The position numbers and the translations under genes were made by a program. The notes beneath the pieces were generated by a model. It saw only the letters and a list, made by a program, of their open reading frames with translations, had not been told where the DNA came from and ran no database searches. From contig NZ_CAMQSF010000008.1 in assembly GCF_947036865.1 (NCBI RefSeq), forward strand, positions 1 through 64,000: a DNA stretch of 64,000 nucleotides. The letters run 5' to 3'. Below, one piece after another: positions 25,752-34,287 of this stretch (its first letter is position 1; the number at the start of each line of letters is the position of its first letter). This stretch comes from an uncultured Caulobacter sp. GTDB lineage: Bacteria; Pseudomonadota; Alphaproteobacteria; Caulobacterales; Caulobacteraceae.

Positions 25752-26842
25752 GCCAGGCTCCCTTCGCGCTTCAGATCGACGGCGTGGCGCAGCAGCTGAT
25801 CCACCTCCGCGCCGCGCCGGGCGTAGGTGTGTTCGGCCAGCACCCGCTGGCGGGCGGCCTGGCCGATGGCGCGGGCGCGCTCGGGCGTCAGGGCGCGGAG
25901 ATGCTCGGCCACGTCCTGGCCGTCGCGGGCGACCAGAACCTCCTCGTTGGGCGCGAGGAACAGTTCGAGGCCCTCCCAGGCGTCCGTGATCAGGCAGCCG
26001 GCGGCGCCGGCGGCTTCGAAGACGCGCGTGGCCGGGGAGAAGCCGACCTCGGCCATCGAGTCCCGGGCGACGTTCAGCACCGCCAGGGGCGAGCCGTTGA
26101 ACGCGTTGTGATCGGCGGTGCCGACATGCCCCAGGCGCTCGACATTGTCGGGCATGGGCTTGTCGTCCCAACCCGAGCCGCCCAGCAGGAACCGGCGGTC
26201 GGGGAGGCGGGCGGCGGCGTCGAGGAAGAACCGCTCCACCCGCCGCTCGCGATCCGGCAGGCGGTTGGCCAGGAAGTTCAGATCCCGGGCGAAGCGGGGC
26301 TCGATCGGGACGGGATGATGCGTATGCGGGTCCAGGGCGTTGTAGATCGGCTGGCACGCGCGGGCCCCGAGGCGCTTGTAGGCGTCGATCACCGGCGGCC
26401 CGCCGCCATAGGTCAGCACGAAGTCCAGTCTCTCTAGCGCCTGGCGCAGCGGATGGTCGGGCGCGGGCGTGATCTCGGCCAGGGTGGCCGGCGCGTCGAC
26501 GTCCCAGAACACCTTGACCGCGTGCGGCGCGGCGGCCGCGACCAGGCCGGCGATCAGCCGGTCGTCGAACACGCCGACCCCGCTGGCCTTGACCACGACG
26601 TCGGCGTCGCCGGACTCCTGAATGACCGCGTCGACCGCCGACTCCGTCGCGTCATAGACGACCACGCGGGCCCACGCCGGCGGTTCGATGTCGCGGTGCT
26701 TCTGGCGATCGAAGGCGTCCGGCTCGTAGAAGACGATCTGGTGGCCTCGCCCGGCCAGGTCGCGCAGAAGGCCCCTGTAATAGGTCGCCGCGCCGTTCCA
26801 GTAGGCGGACAAGAGGCTCGATCCGTAGAAGGCGATCTTCAT
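25748..26842 (-). CDS. CgeB-like glycosyltransferase (second of three)
   Basis: A 364-residue GT-B protein with the N-terminus MKIAFYGSSLLSAYWNGAA and the C-terminal block RVFEAAGAAGCLITDAWEGLELF, in parallel with its two neighbours. It lacks a signal peptide. The start overlaps the stop of the upstream gene by four bases (ATGA), and its own stop overlaps the next start (GTGA). Three related transferases in a row suggest that each adds one sugar of a short repeat or oligosaccharide. Confidence 0.78.
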   Translation of the reverse strand: MKIAFYGSSLLSAYWNGAATYYRGLLRDLAGRGHQIVFYEPDAFDRQKHRDIEPPAWARVVVYDATESAVDAVIQESGDADVVVKASGVGVFDDRLIAGLVAAAAPHAVKVFWDVDAPATLAEITPAPDHPLRQALERLDFVLTYGGGPPVIDAYKRLGARACQPIYNALDPHTHHPVPIEPRFARDLNFLANRLPDRERRVERFFLDAAARLPDRRFLLGGSGWDDKPMPDNVERLGHVGTADHNAFNGSPLAVLNVARDSMAEVGFSPATRVFEAAGAAGCLITDAWEGLELFLAPNEEVLVARDGQDVAEHLRALTPERARAIGQAARQRVLAEHTYARRGAEVDQLLRHAVDLKREGSLA

Positions 26843-27951
26843 GCGACGCTCTCCAAGGCGGGGGCCGCGCCGATCCGGCGAAGGATCGCCAGCAGCTCGT
26901 CGACTCTGTGGGCGCAGGTGTGGCGGGCGCGGATGGTCTCCAGCCCGTGCTGGGCGAGGCTTTGGCGAAGTTCCGGATCGGCCGCGACGGCGCGCAGGTG
27001 CGTCGTCATCGCCGCGCGATCCTCGCCGATCAGATAGTCGGTTCCCGGCCGGAACAGGCCCTCCACGTCGCGCCACGGCGCGCTGACCAGGGGGATGCCG
27101 CAGGCCAGGGCCTCGAAGACGCGAATGGTCGGGATGCCGGGCAAGGCCTCGACATAGAACCGTCGCGGCACGTGGGCCGTGGCCAGGCGCCGGGCGAACG
27201 CGCGCGGAACCGCGGCGTTGGCCAGCCAGCCGCGATAGGTCGCGCCATACCGGGCCAGCAGCGCCTTGGCCGCTTCCGGATAGCGGACGCCGTGAATGTC
27301 CAGCGACAGCCCCGCGTCTCGGGCGGGCGCCAGCAGATAGGCCTCGATCTCGGCCGTCCGCTCGCCATCGCCCCAGTTGCCGATCCAGACCAGGCCTTGC
27401 CGCTCGCCCTCATGAGCCGGGGGCTGGAACACCGTGACGTCGGCGGCCTCGTGCCAGACGAACACCCGATCGCCCCAGCCCCAGCGGCGGTAGACCGCCG
27501 CGAGCGTCTCGCCGAAGGCCAGCACGCCGTCATAGCCGTCGAGATCGAAGGCGCGGATGGCGTCCGGATCGCTGACGGCGCGGTGGTGGGTGTCGTGGAA
27601 CAGCAGGGTGAACCGCCCGCCGGCCTTTCGCTTGGCGCCCAAGGCCGCGACCAGCGCGGGGTCGCTCCATTCGTGGACGATCACCAGATCGGCGTCGGCG
27701 GCTTGGTCCACGGCCTCGCCGAGCCGGCCGTAGGCGCGCCAGTCGAGGTCGGGATAGGTCTCGCGAAAGGGCGTCAGGCCCCGCTCGCCGTGGTCGGCGA
27801 GCAGGCTGGCCAGGCTCCAGGCGCCGTCGGGCTCCAAGGCGGTGACCACATGGCCGCGGCGGCCGAGGTCGCGCAGCACGCCGCGCAGGAAATGCGCGTT
27901 GCCGTGGTTCCAGCACGAGCTCAGCGAATGGGTGAAATAGACGATCCTCAC
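26839..27951 (-). CDS. CgeB-like glycosyltransferase (third of three)
   Basis: A 370-residue GT-B protein beginning MRIVYFTHSLSSCWNHGNAHF from a GTG start that overlaps the upstream stop (GTGA). The donor-binding half contains YVEALPGIPTIRVFEALACG and PLVSAPWRDVEGLF, as in the two following genes. It is predicted cytoplasmic or membrane-associated. It belongs to the same translationally coupled operon; specificity cannot be inferred. Confidence 0.78.
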   Translation of the reverse strand: MRIVYFTHSLSSCWNHGNAHFLRGVLRDLGRRGHVVTALEPDGAWSLASLLADHGERGLTPFRETYPDLDWRAYGRLGEAVDQAADADLVIVHEWSDPALVAALGAKRKAGGRFTLLFHDTHHRAVSDPDAIRAFDLDGYDGVLAFGETLAAVYRRWGWGDRVFVWHEAADVTVFQPPAHEGERQGLVWIGNWGDGERTAEIEAYLLAPARDAGLSLDIHGVRYPEAAKALLARYGATYRGWLANAAVPRAFARRLATAHVPRRFYVEALPGIPTIRVFEALACGIPLVSAPWRDVEGLFRPGTDYLIGEDRAAMTTHLRAVAADPELRQSLAQHGLETIRARHTCAHRVDELLAILRRIGAAPALESVA

Positions 27952-29078
27952 GCGGCGACCTCCCGGCGAACGGACGGCCCCAGGCCTGGCGCGAGGCGGG
28001 CATAGATGTCGAGGACGCCGGCGGTCATGGCCTCGACCCCGTAGCGCGCCGCTTGCGCCCGGGCCGCCAGGCCCAGCGCCTCGCGACGATGATCATCGTC
28101 GCAGAGGGCCTGGATCGCGCTGGCGAAGGCCGCGTCGTCACGCCCCGGCGCGAACAGGGCCGCGCCGTTCCACAATTCCCGAAAGGTCGGAATGTCGCTC
28201 AGCACCAGGGCGCAGCCCGCCTGCGCGGCCTCCAGCACGCCAAGGCCGAACGGCTCGTAGAGGGAAGCCGAGGCGAAGATCGCGGCGGCGCTCAGCTCGA
28301 CGCGCACCGCCTCGGCGGAGAGGCGGCCGACCGCGATGGCGTCATCGACGCGTCGCCGCTCGCCGTGCGGACCCGTCAGCGGGCCGATCGCCTTGAGCGG
28401 AAAGGGCAGGCGCGCGGCCGCGCGATCCAGAGTCGCGATGTTCTTGCCGTCGTCCCACAGGCGCCCGGTGGTCACGACTCCGGACCGCGACGCCCGCGCC
28501 GGCGCGGTGTCCGGCCGGCGGCCGTTCGGAACGACGAAGGGCCTGACCGTGTCGTAGGCCCGCATGGTGTCGTCGGCGAAGGCGCCGCTGGGCGCGATCA
28601 CCGCGTCCGAGGCGAGCAGGCCGCGCCGATGGGCCTCGATCCGCCAGCGGAAATCCTCGGGCGGCGGCCCGCCGCGCACCGCGCGCCACCAGGTCGCCAG
28701 GCACGAGTGCGCGACGCTGACGACCGGCTGCCGGAACCGCGCCGCGCCGGCGAGGGCCGGGGCGTTCAGGTGAACCAGATCCACGCCAAGCTCGGCGGCC
28801 AAGTCGCTGACGCCCCGCCCGGCCTGATCCAAAGCCCGCGCGTCCTCGGCCGTCCAATCGAGCGGCAGCCCCGTGTCGATCAAGTCAAGGCCCGGGGTGG
28901 CGGCGGCCTCGGCGATCTGGTCGGCGGTCGGGGGCGGGCCCAGGACCGCGAGGCTGACGCGGACGCCCGCCTCGGCCAGACCGGCCGCGAGATCCAGGGC
29001 ATAGGTCCAGACCCCGCCGACGGCGTCGGTCGTCATCAGCACATGCCGTCCCTCGTCAGGCGTCGCCGGGGCCTTCAA
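27948..29078 (-). CDS. Family 4-type glycosyltransferase
   Basis: A 376-residue GT-B transferase of the GT4 type. The N-terminal HVLMTTDAVGGVWTYALDLA and the donor motif SLYEPFGLGVLEAAQAG with E-x7-E spacing are typical. The start appears to be TTG overlapping the upstream stop (TTGA) with GGGGGCGG nearby; an internal ATG at residue 15, directly before TTDAVGG, is an alternative that would fit the usual family length. It belongs to the ten-gene glycan operon. Confidence 0.85.
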   Translation of the reverse strand: MKAPATPDEGRHVLMTTDAVGGVWTYALDLAAGLAEAGVRVSLAVLGPPPTADQIAEAAATPGLDLIDTGLPLDWTAEDARALDQAGRGVSDLAAELGVDLVHLNAPALAGAARFRQPVVSVAHSCLATWWRAVRGGPPPEDFRWRIEAHRRGLLASDAVIAPSGAFADDTMRAYDTVRPFVVPNGRRPDTAPARASRSGVVTTGRLWDDGKNIATLDRAAARLPFPLKAIGPLTGPHGERRRVDDAIAVGRLSAEAVRVELSAAAIFASASLYEPFGLGVLEAAQAGCALVLSDIPTFRELWNGAALFAPGRDDAAFASAIQALCDDDHRREALGLAARAQAARYGVEAMTAGVLDIYARLAPGLGPSVRREVAA

Positions 29079-30127
29079 GAGACCGCCCCCACGCGACGCG
29101 GAGCGGCCGCTGGTCTCTCGCGTTCGAGCCAGTCGGCGAGGCGCGCGACGCCATCGCGCCAGGCGACCGGCTGTCCCAGGCCTAGCAGCGCCCGCGCCTT
29201 GCCGGCGTCCGAGACGTAGTAGCGCTGGTCGCCCGGCCGCCAGCCCTCGAAGCGGGTCTCGACGCGCCGGCCGATCAGCCGCTCGATATGGTCGATCAGG
29301 GTCAGCAGGCTGATGGCGTTGGCCGCGCCGCCGCCGAGATTGAACGCCTGGCCCTTGACGGCCTCGATCCGGTCGAGCGCCGCGACATAGGCGTCGACCG
29401 CGTCGTCGACGAACAGCACGTCACGCACCTGCCGGCCGTCGCCATAGAGGGTGATGGGCTCGCCGGCCAGGGCGCGGATCAGGAAGTGGGCGACCCAGCC
29501 CTGATCCTCGGTCCCCATCTGCCGGGGGCCATAGATGCAGCTCATCCGCAGCACGCAGGTCGGCAGATCGAAGCTGCGCGCGTAGTCCAGCACGTACTGG
29601 TCCGCCGCGCCCTTCGAGCACCCATAGGGCGTATGGAAATCCAGCGGCCGGTCCTCCGCGACGCCGGCGCGTCGCATGGCCGGATCGGTTGGCCGATAGG
29701 CGCCGTCCGTCAGCGCCAGCCCGACATCGCCCAGGTCGCCATAGACCTTGTTGGTGCTCGCGAAGATCACCGGCGCCTCGGCCCGGCGCGCGGCCTCCAG
29801 TACGTTGACGGCGCCGCCGACATTGATCTCGAAGTCCTCGATCGGATCGACAAGGCTGGTGGTCACCGCCACCTGGGCGGCGAGGTGAAACACCGCGTCG
29901 GCGCTGGCGAGCGCCTCGTCCACCGCGCGGCGGTCGCGGATGTCGGCGATGGTCGAGCGGACGCGCCTGGGATGCCGCTGCTTCAGCCATGCCAGGTTCC
30001 GCTCGACACCGGGGCGGGCCAGGGCGTCGAGCACCACGACGTCGCGTCCCGCGCCGGCCAGGCGGTCGACGAGATTGCTGCCGATAAAGCCGGCGCCGCC
30101 GGTGACGACGATCGGGCCGCCGGTCAT
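29075..30127 (-). CDS. NAD-dependent epimerase, CDP-paratose 2-epimerase-like
   Basis: A 350-residue extended short-chain dehydrogenase with GGAGFIG near the N-terminus and the YGCSK catalytic Tyr/Lys pair. The segments GVERNLAWLKQRHP and RMSCIYGPRQMGTEDQGW resemble CDP-paratose/tyvelose 2-epimerases (RfbE) more than UDP-glucose 4-epimerase. It probably epimerises a nucleotide sugar for the glycan. The start overlaps the upstream epimerase stop by four bases. Confidence 0.82.
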   Translation of the reverse strand: MTGGPIVVTGGAGFIGSNLVDRLAGAGRDVVVLDALARPGVERNLAWLKQRHPRRVRSTIADIRDRRAVDEALASADAVFHLAAQVAVTTSLVDPIEDFEINVGGAVNVLEAARRAEAPVIFASTNKVYGDLGDVGLALTDGAYRPTDPAMRRAGVAEDRPLDFHTPYGCSKGAADQYVLDYARSFDLPTCVLRMSCIYGPRQMGTEDQGWVAHFLIRALAGEPITLYGDGRQVRDVLFVDDAVDAYVAALDRIEAVKGQAFNLGGGAANAISLLTLIDHIERLIGRRVETRFEGWRPGDQRYYVSDAGKARALLGLGQPVAWRDGVARLADWLERERPAAAPRRVGAVS

Positions 30128-31236
30128 GCCACCAGTCCCCGCAGTTCCAGCTCCTTGCGCGCTTCGGCGACCCGGTCCTCGGCCTCCTGGCGCGAGACCC
30201 ACTCGGCCAGCTCCGCCAAGCCCTCGCCGAAGTCGCGCCGCGCCGCGTAGCCGAGGCGCTCGCGGGCCTTGGTCAGGTCGGGAATGCAGTGGCGGATGTC
30301 GCCGGCCCGGGACTTGCCGGTGATCTCGGGCGTCAGGTCCGACCGCCCCATCGAGGCGGCCTGCAAGCGGGCGACGTCCGCGATCGTGCGATCCTCGCCA
30401 CTGGCGATGTTGAACACCTCGCCATCGGCCGAGGCCTCTTTCAGCGCCAGGACGAAGGCCTCGGCGATGTCGGTGACGTGGACGAAGTCGCGGCGCTGCA
30501 ACCCGTCCTCGAAGATCATCGGCGGCTGGCCGTTGGCGATCCGCGAGGCGAAGATCGCCAGCACGCCGGTATAGGGATTGGAAAGCGCCTGGCCCGGGCC
30601 ATAGACGTTCCACAGGCGCAAGGCCGCGCCCTCCATCCCGTACTGCCGGGTGAGGGTAAGGGTCAGCCGCTCCTGCACATATTTGCCGATCGCGTAGACC
30701 GACTTCAGGGCGGTCGGCTTGGTCTCCGGCGTCGGGGCAGGGGTCAGCGGGCGACCCCGTTCGTCGCGCGGATCCCACGACCCGTCAGGGCCGCGTCCGT
30801 CGCGGATGACCTCGTCGCGGATCTCGCCGTCGGCGGTGCGATAGCGTCCCTCGCCATAGACGCTCATCGACGAGGCGGTGACGACCCGGCGCACCGGATT
30901 GTCGATCAGCTGCTGAAACAGCACGGCGGTCCCGAGATCGTTGACCGAGGTATAGCGATCGACCGCGTACATGCTCTGACCGACGCCCACCTCGGCGGCG
31001 AGGTGGACGACGGCGTCGACGCTCTTTAGAGCCCGCCGCACGGCGGTCTCATCGCGCACGTCGCCGACGATCAACTCGACCTCCGCGTCGAGCTCGGTCG
31101 GCCGCTCGCGGCGGGGGTGGACCTGCTCGATCAGGCTGTCGAGCACGCGGACCCGATGGCCGTCGCGCAGCAGGGCGCGCGCCAGCCAGCGGCCGATGAA
31201 GCCGGCGCCGCCGGTGATCAGAACGGTTTCCGACAT
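30124..31236 (-). CDS. NAD-dependent epimerase/dehydratase, dTDP-rhamnose 4-epimerase-like
   Basis: A 370-residue extended short-chain dehydrogenase. GGAGFIG binds NAD, ASSMSVYG and SVYAIGKYVQE carry the catalytic Ser/Tyr/Lys, and LWNVYGPGQALSNPYTGV is the substrate-side loop. The insertion with DPRDERGRPLTPAPTPE is seen in dTDP-L-rhamnose 4-epimerase-like proteins. It is the third nucleotide-sugar enzyme of the operon and follows the small first gene by seven bases. The nucleotide and sugar are not certain. Confidence 0.82.
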   Translation of the reverse strand: MSETVLITGGAGFIGRWLARALLRDGHRVRVLDSLIEQVHPRRERPTELDAEVELIVGDVRDETAVRRALKSVDAVVHLAAEVGVGQSMYAVDRYTSVNDLGTAVLFQQLIDNPVRRVVTASSMSVYGEGRYRTADGEIRDEVIRDGRGPDGSWDPRDERGRPLTPAPTPETKPTALKSVYAIGKYVQERLTLTLTRQYGMEGAALRLWNVYGPGQALSNPYTGVLAIFASRIANGQPPMIFEDGLQRRDFVHVTDIAEAFVLALKEASADGEVFNIASGEDRTIADVARLQAASMGRSDLTPEITGKSRAGDIRHCIPDLTKARERLGYAARRDFGEGLAELAEWVSRQEAEDRVAEARKELELRGLVA

Positions 31237-31243
31237 CCCGGCC

Positions 31244-31513
31244 TCAGCGCTGCACGAACTTGGAGAAGCGGCTGAGCTGGCCGTCCTTGGTTTCGTCCTG
31301 CTCCAGCAGGGCGAGCTTGTTGTCGTCGAAGATGCGGAAGAAGGTCTCCCAGTCGATCTCCTCCAGCGCGTCGTCCTTGTCGCCGAAGTCGAAGCGCAGG
31401 ACGCCGCCGCCGTCCTTGTCGGCGGTCGCCTTGACGCGCGCCGGCCGCCCGCCGCGCTCTTCCGCCCACCGACGAATGGCGTCGTGGTCCGTGATCGACT
31501 TGGCTTGGCTCAT
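31244..31513 (-). CDS. Small conserved acidic protein, first gene of glycan operon
   Basis: An 89-residue soluble acidic protein with ITDHDAIRRWAEERGGRPARVK at the N-terminus and LRFDFGDKDDALEEIDWETFFRIFDDNKLALL after it. Proteins of this pattern are common in alphaproteobacteria and are sometimes mislabelled glucan branching enzyme; I know no established function. It is the promoter-proximal gene of the leftward operon and may have a stress-type promoter of its own. Confidence 0.75.
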   Translation of the reverse strand: MSQAKSITDHDAIRRWAEERGGRPARVKATADKDGGGVLRFDFGDKDDALEEIDWETFFRIFDDNKLALLEQDETKDGQLSRFSKFVQR

Positions 31514-31542
31514 GGCGCGTCCCTTGCTGAACTTGGCAAGGC

Positions 31543-31568
31543 AACACGATCTTCTTGTTGTAAGTTCC
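31543..31568 (-). promoter_or_regulatory. Possible EcfG-type promoter, leftward
   Basis: On the minus strand GGAAC and TGTT are 17 bases apart, one mismatch from the alphaproteobacterial EcfG/SigT consensus GGAAC-N16/17-CGTT. The -10 ends 30 bases before the 89-residue gene. Confidence 0.35.
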
Positions 31569-31705
31569 TCAGCTAAGTTGCTGTGCTCAAGTTATCAAAC
31601 AATATGATTCAAGCAATTACCGTTCCCGTTGATCAAATGTTATTATCATTTGTTGTTCTGTTTCGGGTTTGAGATCCATCATTTGATGTAAACGCGGCCG
31701 TCTCA

Positions 31706-31731
31706 GGAACAAAGGTCTCGTCGAGAGCGTC
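31706..31731 (+). promoter_or_regulatory. Possible EcfG-type promoter, rightward
   Basis: GGAAC and CGTC are 17 bases apart, one mismatch from the EcfG/SigT consensus, and end 50 bases before the inositol-phosphate synthase gene. Together with the leftward element it hints at stress control of the locus. Confidence 0.35.
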
Positions 31732-31781
31732 CTGCAGCTACAAAGCTGCCGCACGGGGCGGGGCTCCTCCGAACAGGGATC

Positions 31782-32909
31782 ATGATGGCTCGCAGGAAAC
31801 TCCGCGTGGGACTGGTCGGCGTCGGCAACTGCGCCTCGTCCTTCGTGCAGGGGCTTGGCCACTACGCGGACGCCGCCGCCAACGCGCCGCCGCCGGGGCT
31901 GATGCATGTCGACCTGGGCGGCTACCACGTCGCCGACATCGAGATCGCCAGCGCCTTCGACATCCACGCGGGCAAGGTCGGGCGCGACGTGGCCGAGGCG
32001 GTGTTCGCCGCGCCGAACAACACGATGCGTTTCGCGCAGCCGTCGCGGACCGGCGCCGTCGTGCGGCGCGGCCCCACCCTGGACGGCATCGGCCGCTATC
32101 TGGCCGACGAGATCGAGGAAGCCAACGCGCCCGCCGTCGACGTGGCCGAGGAACTGCGCCGCACCGGCACCGACGTCCTCGTTTCGTATCTGCCAGTCGG
32201 CTCGCAGGCGGCGACCGAGTTCTACGCCGAACAGGCCCTGGCCGCCGGCTGCGCCTTCGTTAACTGCATCCCGGTGTTCATCGCCTCGGACCCGGCGTGG
32301 GCGAGGCGGTTTCGCGAGCGCGGCCTGCCGATCGTCGGCGACGACATCAAGAGCCAGGTCGGCGCCACGATCATCCACCGGATGCTGACCAACCTCTTCA
32401 AGGATCGCGGCGTGCGGATCGACCGCACCTATCAGCTGAATTTCGGCGGCAACACCGACTTCAAGAACATGCTGGAGCGCGAGCGGCTGGCGTCCAAGAA
32501 GGTGTCCAAGACCCAGGCCGTCACCAGCCAGTTCGAGACCGCGCCAGACGCCGACGACGTGCATGTCGGCCCCAGCGACTTCGTGCCCTGGCTTACGGAC
32601 CGCAAGTGGGCCCATATCCGCGTCGAGGGCACGGCCTTCGGCGGCGCGCCGTTGAACGTCGAGTTGAAGCTCGAGGTCTGGGACAGCCCGAACTCTGCCG
32701 GCGTGGTCATCGACGCGGTGCGCTGCGCCAAGCTGGGACTGGATCGCGGGCTGGCCGGCCCGCTGGAGGCGCCGTCCAGCTATTTCATGAAGTCGCCGCC
32801 GCGTCAGTTCTCGGACGACGAAGCCCACCGGCGGACGGAGCGCTTCATCGCCGGCCTGCGCGAGGACGACGGCGAGGCGGCGATCACGGGCGCTCGCCTG
32901 GCGTCATGA
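31782..32909 (+). CDS. ino1: Inositol-1-phosphate synthase
   Basis: A 375-residue myo-inositol-1-phosphate synthase of the short prokaryotic type found in actinobacteria and archaea. It converts glucose 6-phosphate to inositol phosphate with internal NAD redox. Marks are [11 protein letters not shown] at the NAD site, [24 protein letters not shown] and [12 protein letters not shown] with the catalytic lysines. The family is uncommon in proteobacteria. It is the first gene of the rightward eight-gene operon, so inositol phosphate is probably the first intermediate of the pathway encoded here. Confidence 0.9.
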   Translation: MMARRKLRVGLVGVGNCASSFVQGLGHYADAAANAPPPGLMHVDLGGYHVADIEIASAFDIHAGKVGRDVAEAVFAAPNNTMRFAQPSRTGAVVRRGPTLDGIGRYLADEIEEANAPAVDVAEELRRTGTDVLVSYLPVGSQAATEFYAEQALAAGCAFVNCIPVFIASDPAWARRFRERGLPIVGDDIKSQVGATIIHRMLTNLFKDRGVRIDRTYQLNFGGNTDFKNMLERERLASKKVSKTQAVTSQFETAPDADDVHVGPSDFVPWLTDRKWAHIRVEGTAFGGAPLNVELKLEVWDSPNSAGVVIDAVRCAKLGLDRGLAGPLEAPSSYFMKSPPRQFSDDEAHRRTERFIAGLREDDGEAAITGARLAS

Positions 32910-33508
32910 GCTTGACCGTGCACCTGATCCGCCACGGGGCCACCGATGCTTTGGGGGTCTCGCTCAGCGGCCGTACGAACGCGGCGCTGAACGGCGTGGG
33001 CGCGGCCCAGGCGCGGGCGCTCGCGAGCCGTCTCGCCGGAGAGACGGTCGACGTTCTCTACAGCAGCCCGCTGGAGCGCGCCTTGCGCACGGCCGAACCG
33101 CTCGCCGAGGCCAAGGGACTGGCGGTCGAGATCGCCGAGCCGCTCAACGAAATCGACCTGGGCGACTGGACCGGCGCGCGCTTCGAGGATCTCGACCATG
33201 CGCCGGAATGGGCGTTCTGGAACGCCGGTCGCAGCCAGCACCGCGCTCCGAATGGCGAGAGCATGCTGGAGGTCCAGGCGCGGGTCGCCCGTTGGCTGGA
33301 GCGGATCTGGCGCGCGCGCGGCGGCGGCGTGGTGGCGGCCGTGTCCCACGCCGACGTGATCAAGGCGGCCCTGGCCCACGCCCTGGGTCTCTGTCTCGAC
33401 CACCACGCGCGGCTGGAGATCTCCCCGGCCTCGCTCAGCACCGTCGTGATCGGGTCGTGGGGGCTCAATGTGCAACGCGTGAACGAGGTGACCCCATGGT
33501 CGGAATGA
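32906..33508 (+). CDS. Histidine phosphatase (phosphoglycerate-mutase-like)
   Basis: A 200-residue histidine phosphatase with the RHG motif (LIRHGATD, His9), [10 protein letters not shown] and the second histidine in [11 protein letters not shown]. Its start overlaps the ino1 stop (ATGA). Given the position directly after inositol-phosphate synthase, removal of phosphate from an inositol or sugar phosphate is a reasonable guess, but the family also includes cobalamin and cofactor-independent roles. Confidence 0.85.
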   Translation: MSLTVHLIRHGATDALGVSLSGRTNAALNGVGAAQARALASRLAGETVDVLYSSPLERALRTAEPLAEAKGLAVEIAEPLNEIDLGDWTGARFEDLDHAPEWAFWNAGRSQHRAPNGESMLEVQARVARWLERIWRARGGGVVAAVSHADVIKAALAHALGLCLDHHARLEISPASLSTVVIGSWGLNVQRVNEVTPWSE

Positions 33509-34287
33509 GCCGCGAGACGATCAAGGCTCGGGTCGAGGCCCTGGGGCAGTGGTTCCACAACCTCGATCTGGACGGCGTGGCGACCGCGCCGGACCACTTC
33601 CTGCACGACTACCCGAACGTCAAATGGCGGCGCTTCGAGCACGCCATTCCGGCGGACCTGACCGGCAAGAGCGTGCTCGATATCGGCTGTAACGCGGGCT
33701 TCTATTCACTGGAGATGAAGCGACGGGGCGCGGGCCGGGTGCTCGGGATCGATTTCGACGACCGCTACCTCGAGCAGGCCCGCTTCGCCGCCGAGGTGAA
33801 GGGCGCGGACATCGAGTTTCGCAAGCTGTCGGTCTACGACGTCGCCAGCCTGGGCGAGCGCTTCGACGTCGTCCTGTTCATGGGCGTGCTGTACCACCTG
33901 CGTCACCCGCTGCTCGCGCTGGACTTGATCCACGACCACGTCGTCGGCGACCTTCTGGTCTATCAGTCGATGCAGCGCGGCTCCGACGCGATCGCGCCCG
34001 TCCGCGAGGACTACGGCTTCTTCGAGGACAAGCATTTCGACGACCCCGGCTATCCGAAGATGCACTTCATCGAGGGCCGCTATTCGGGCGACCCGACCAA
34101 CTGGTGGGCGCCGAACGCCGCCTGCTCGGCGGCGATGCTGCGCAGCGCCGGCTTCGAGATCGTCGACCATCCGGAAAGCGAGATCTTCGTCTGCCGCCGC
34201 GTCGGCGGGGCGGGGGACGGCGCGGTCTATCCGGCGCGGCCAAAGCCGAACGGCAAGAACGGACATTCAAACGGGGACGCGCGATGA
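33496..34287 (+). CDS. SAM-dependent methyltransferase (TIGR04290-like)
   Basis: A 263-residue class I methyltransferase with the SAM-binding motif VLDIGCNAGFYS and the WFHNLDL and LYHLRHPL blocks that recall the CmoB/DUF1698-like group and the TIGR04290 family, which in other genomes also sits in uncharacterised glycan neighbourhoods. I selected the ATG giving MVGMS, behind GAGGTG; a second ATG three codons later is possible. It overlaps the phosphatase by 13 bases. Likely role: methylating the glycan or its inositol or lipid part. Confidence 0.8.
   Translation: MVGMSRETIKARVEALGQWFHNLDLDGVATAPDHFLHDYPNVKWRRFEHAIPADLTGKSVLDIGCNAGFYSLEMKRRGAGRVLGIDFDDRYLEQARFAAEVKGADIEFRKLSVYDVASLGERFDVVLFMGVLYHLRHPLLALDLIHDHVVGDLLVYQSMQRGSDAIAPVREDYGFFEDKHFDDPGYPKMHFIEGRYSGDPTNWWAPNAACSAAMLRSAGFEIVDHPESEIFVCRRVGGAGDGAVYPARPKPNGKNGHSNGDAR

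Larger units (their letters stand above)
31514..31781. promoter_or_regulatory. AT-richer divergent promoter region of the glycan locus
   Basis: These 268 bases are clearly richer in A and T than the rest of the window and separate the two divergent glycan operons. They contain an inverted repeat CAAATG-N7-CATTTG (31634-31652), a further copy of the theme in CATCATTTGATG, and two near-consensus EcfG elements facing outward. A nucleoid protein or a dedicated regulator could bind here. No gene lies within. Confidence 0.6.
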
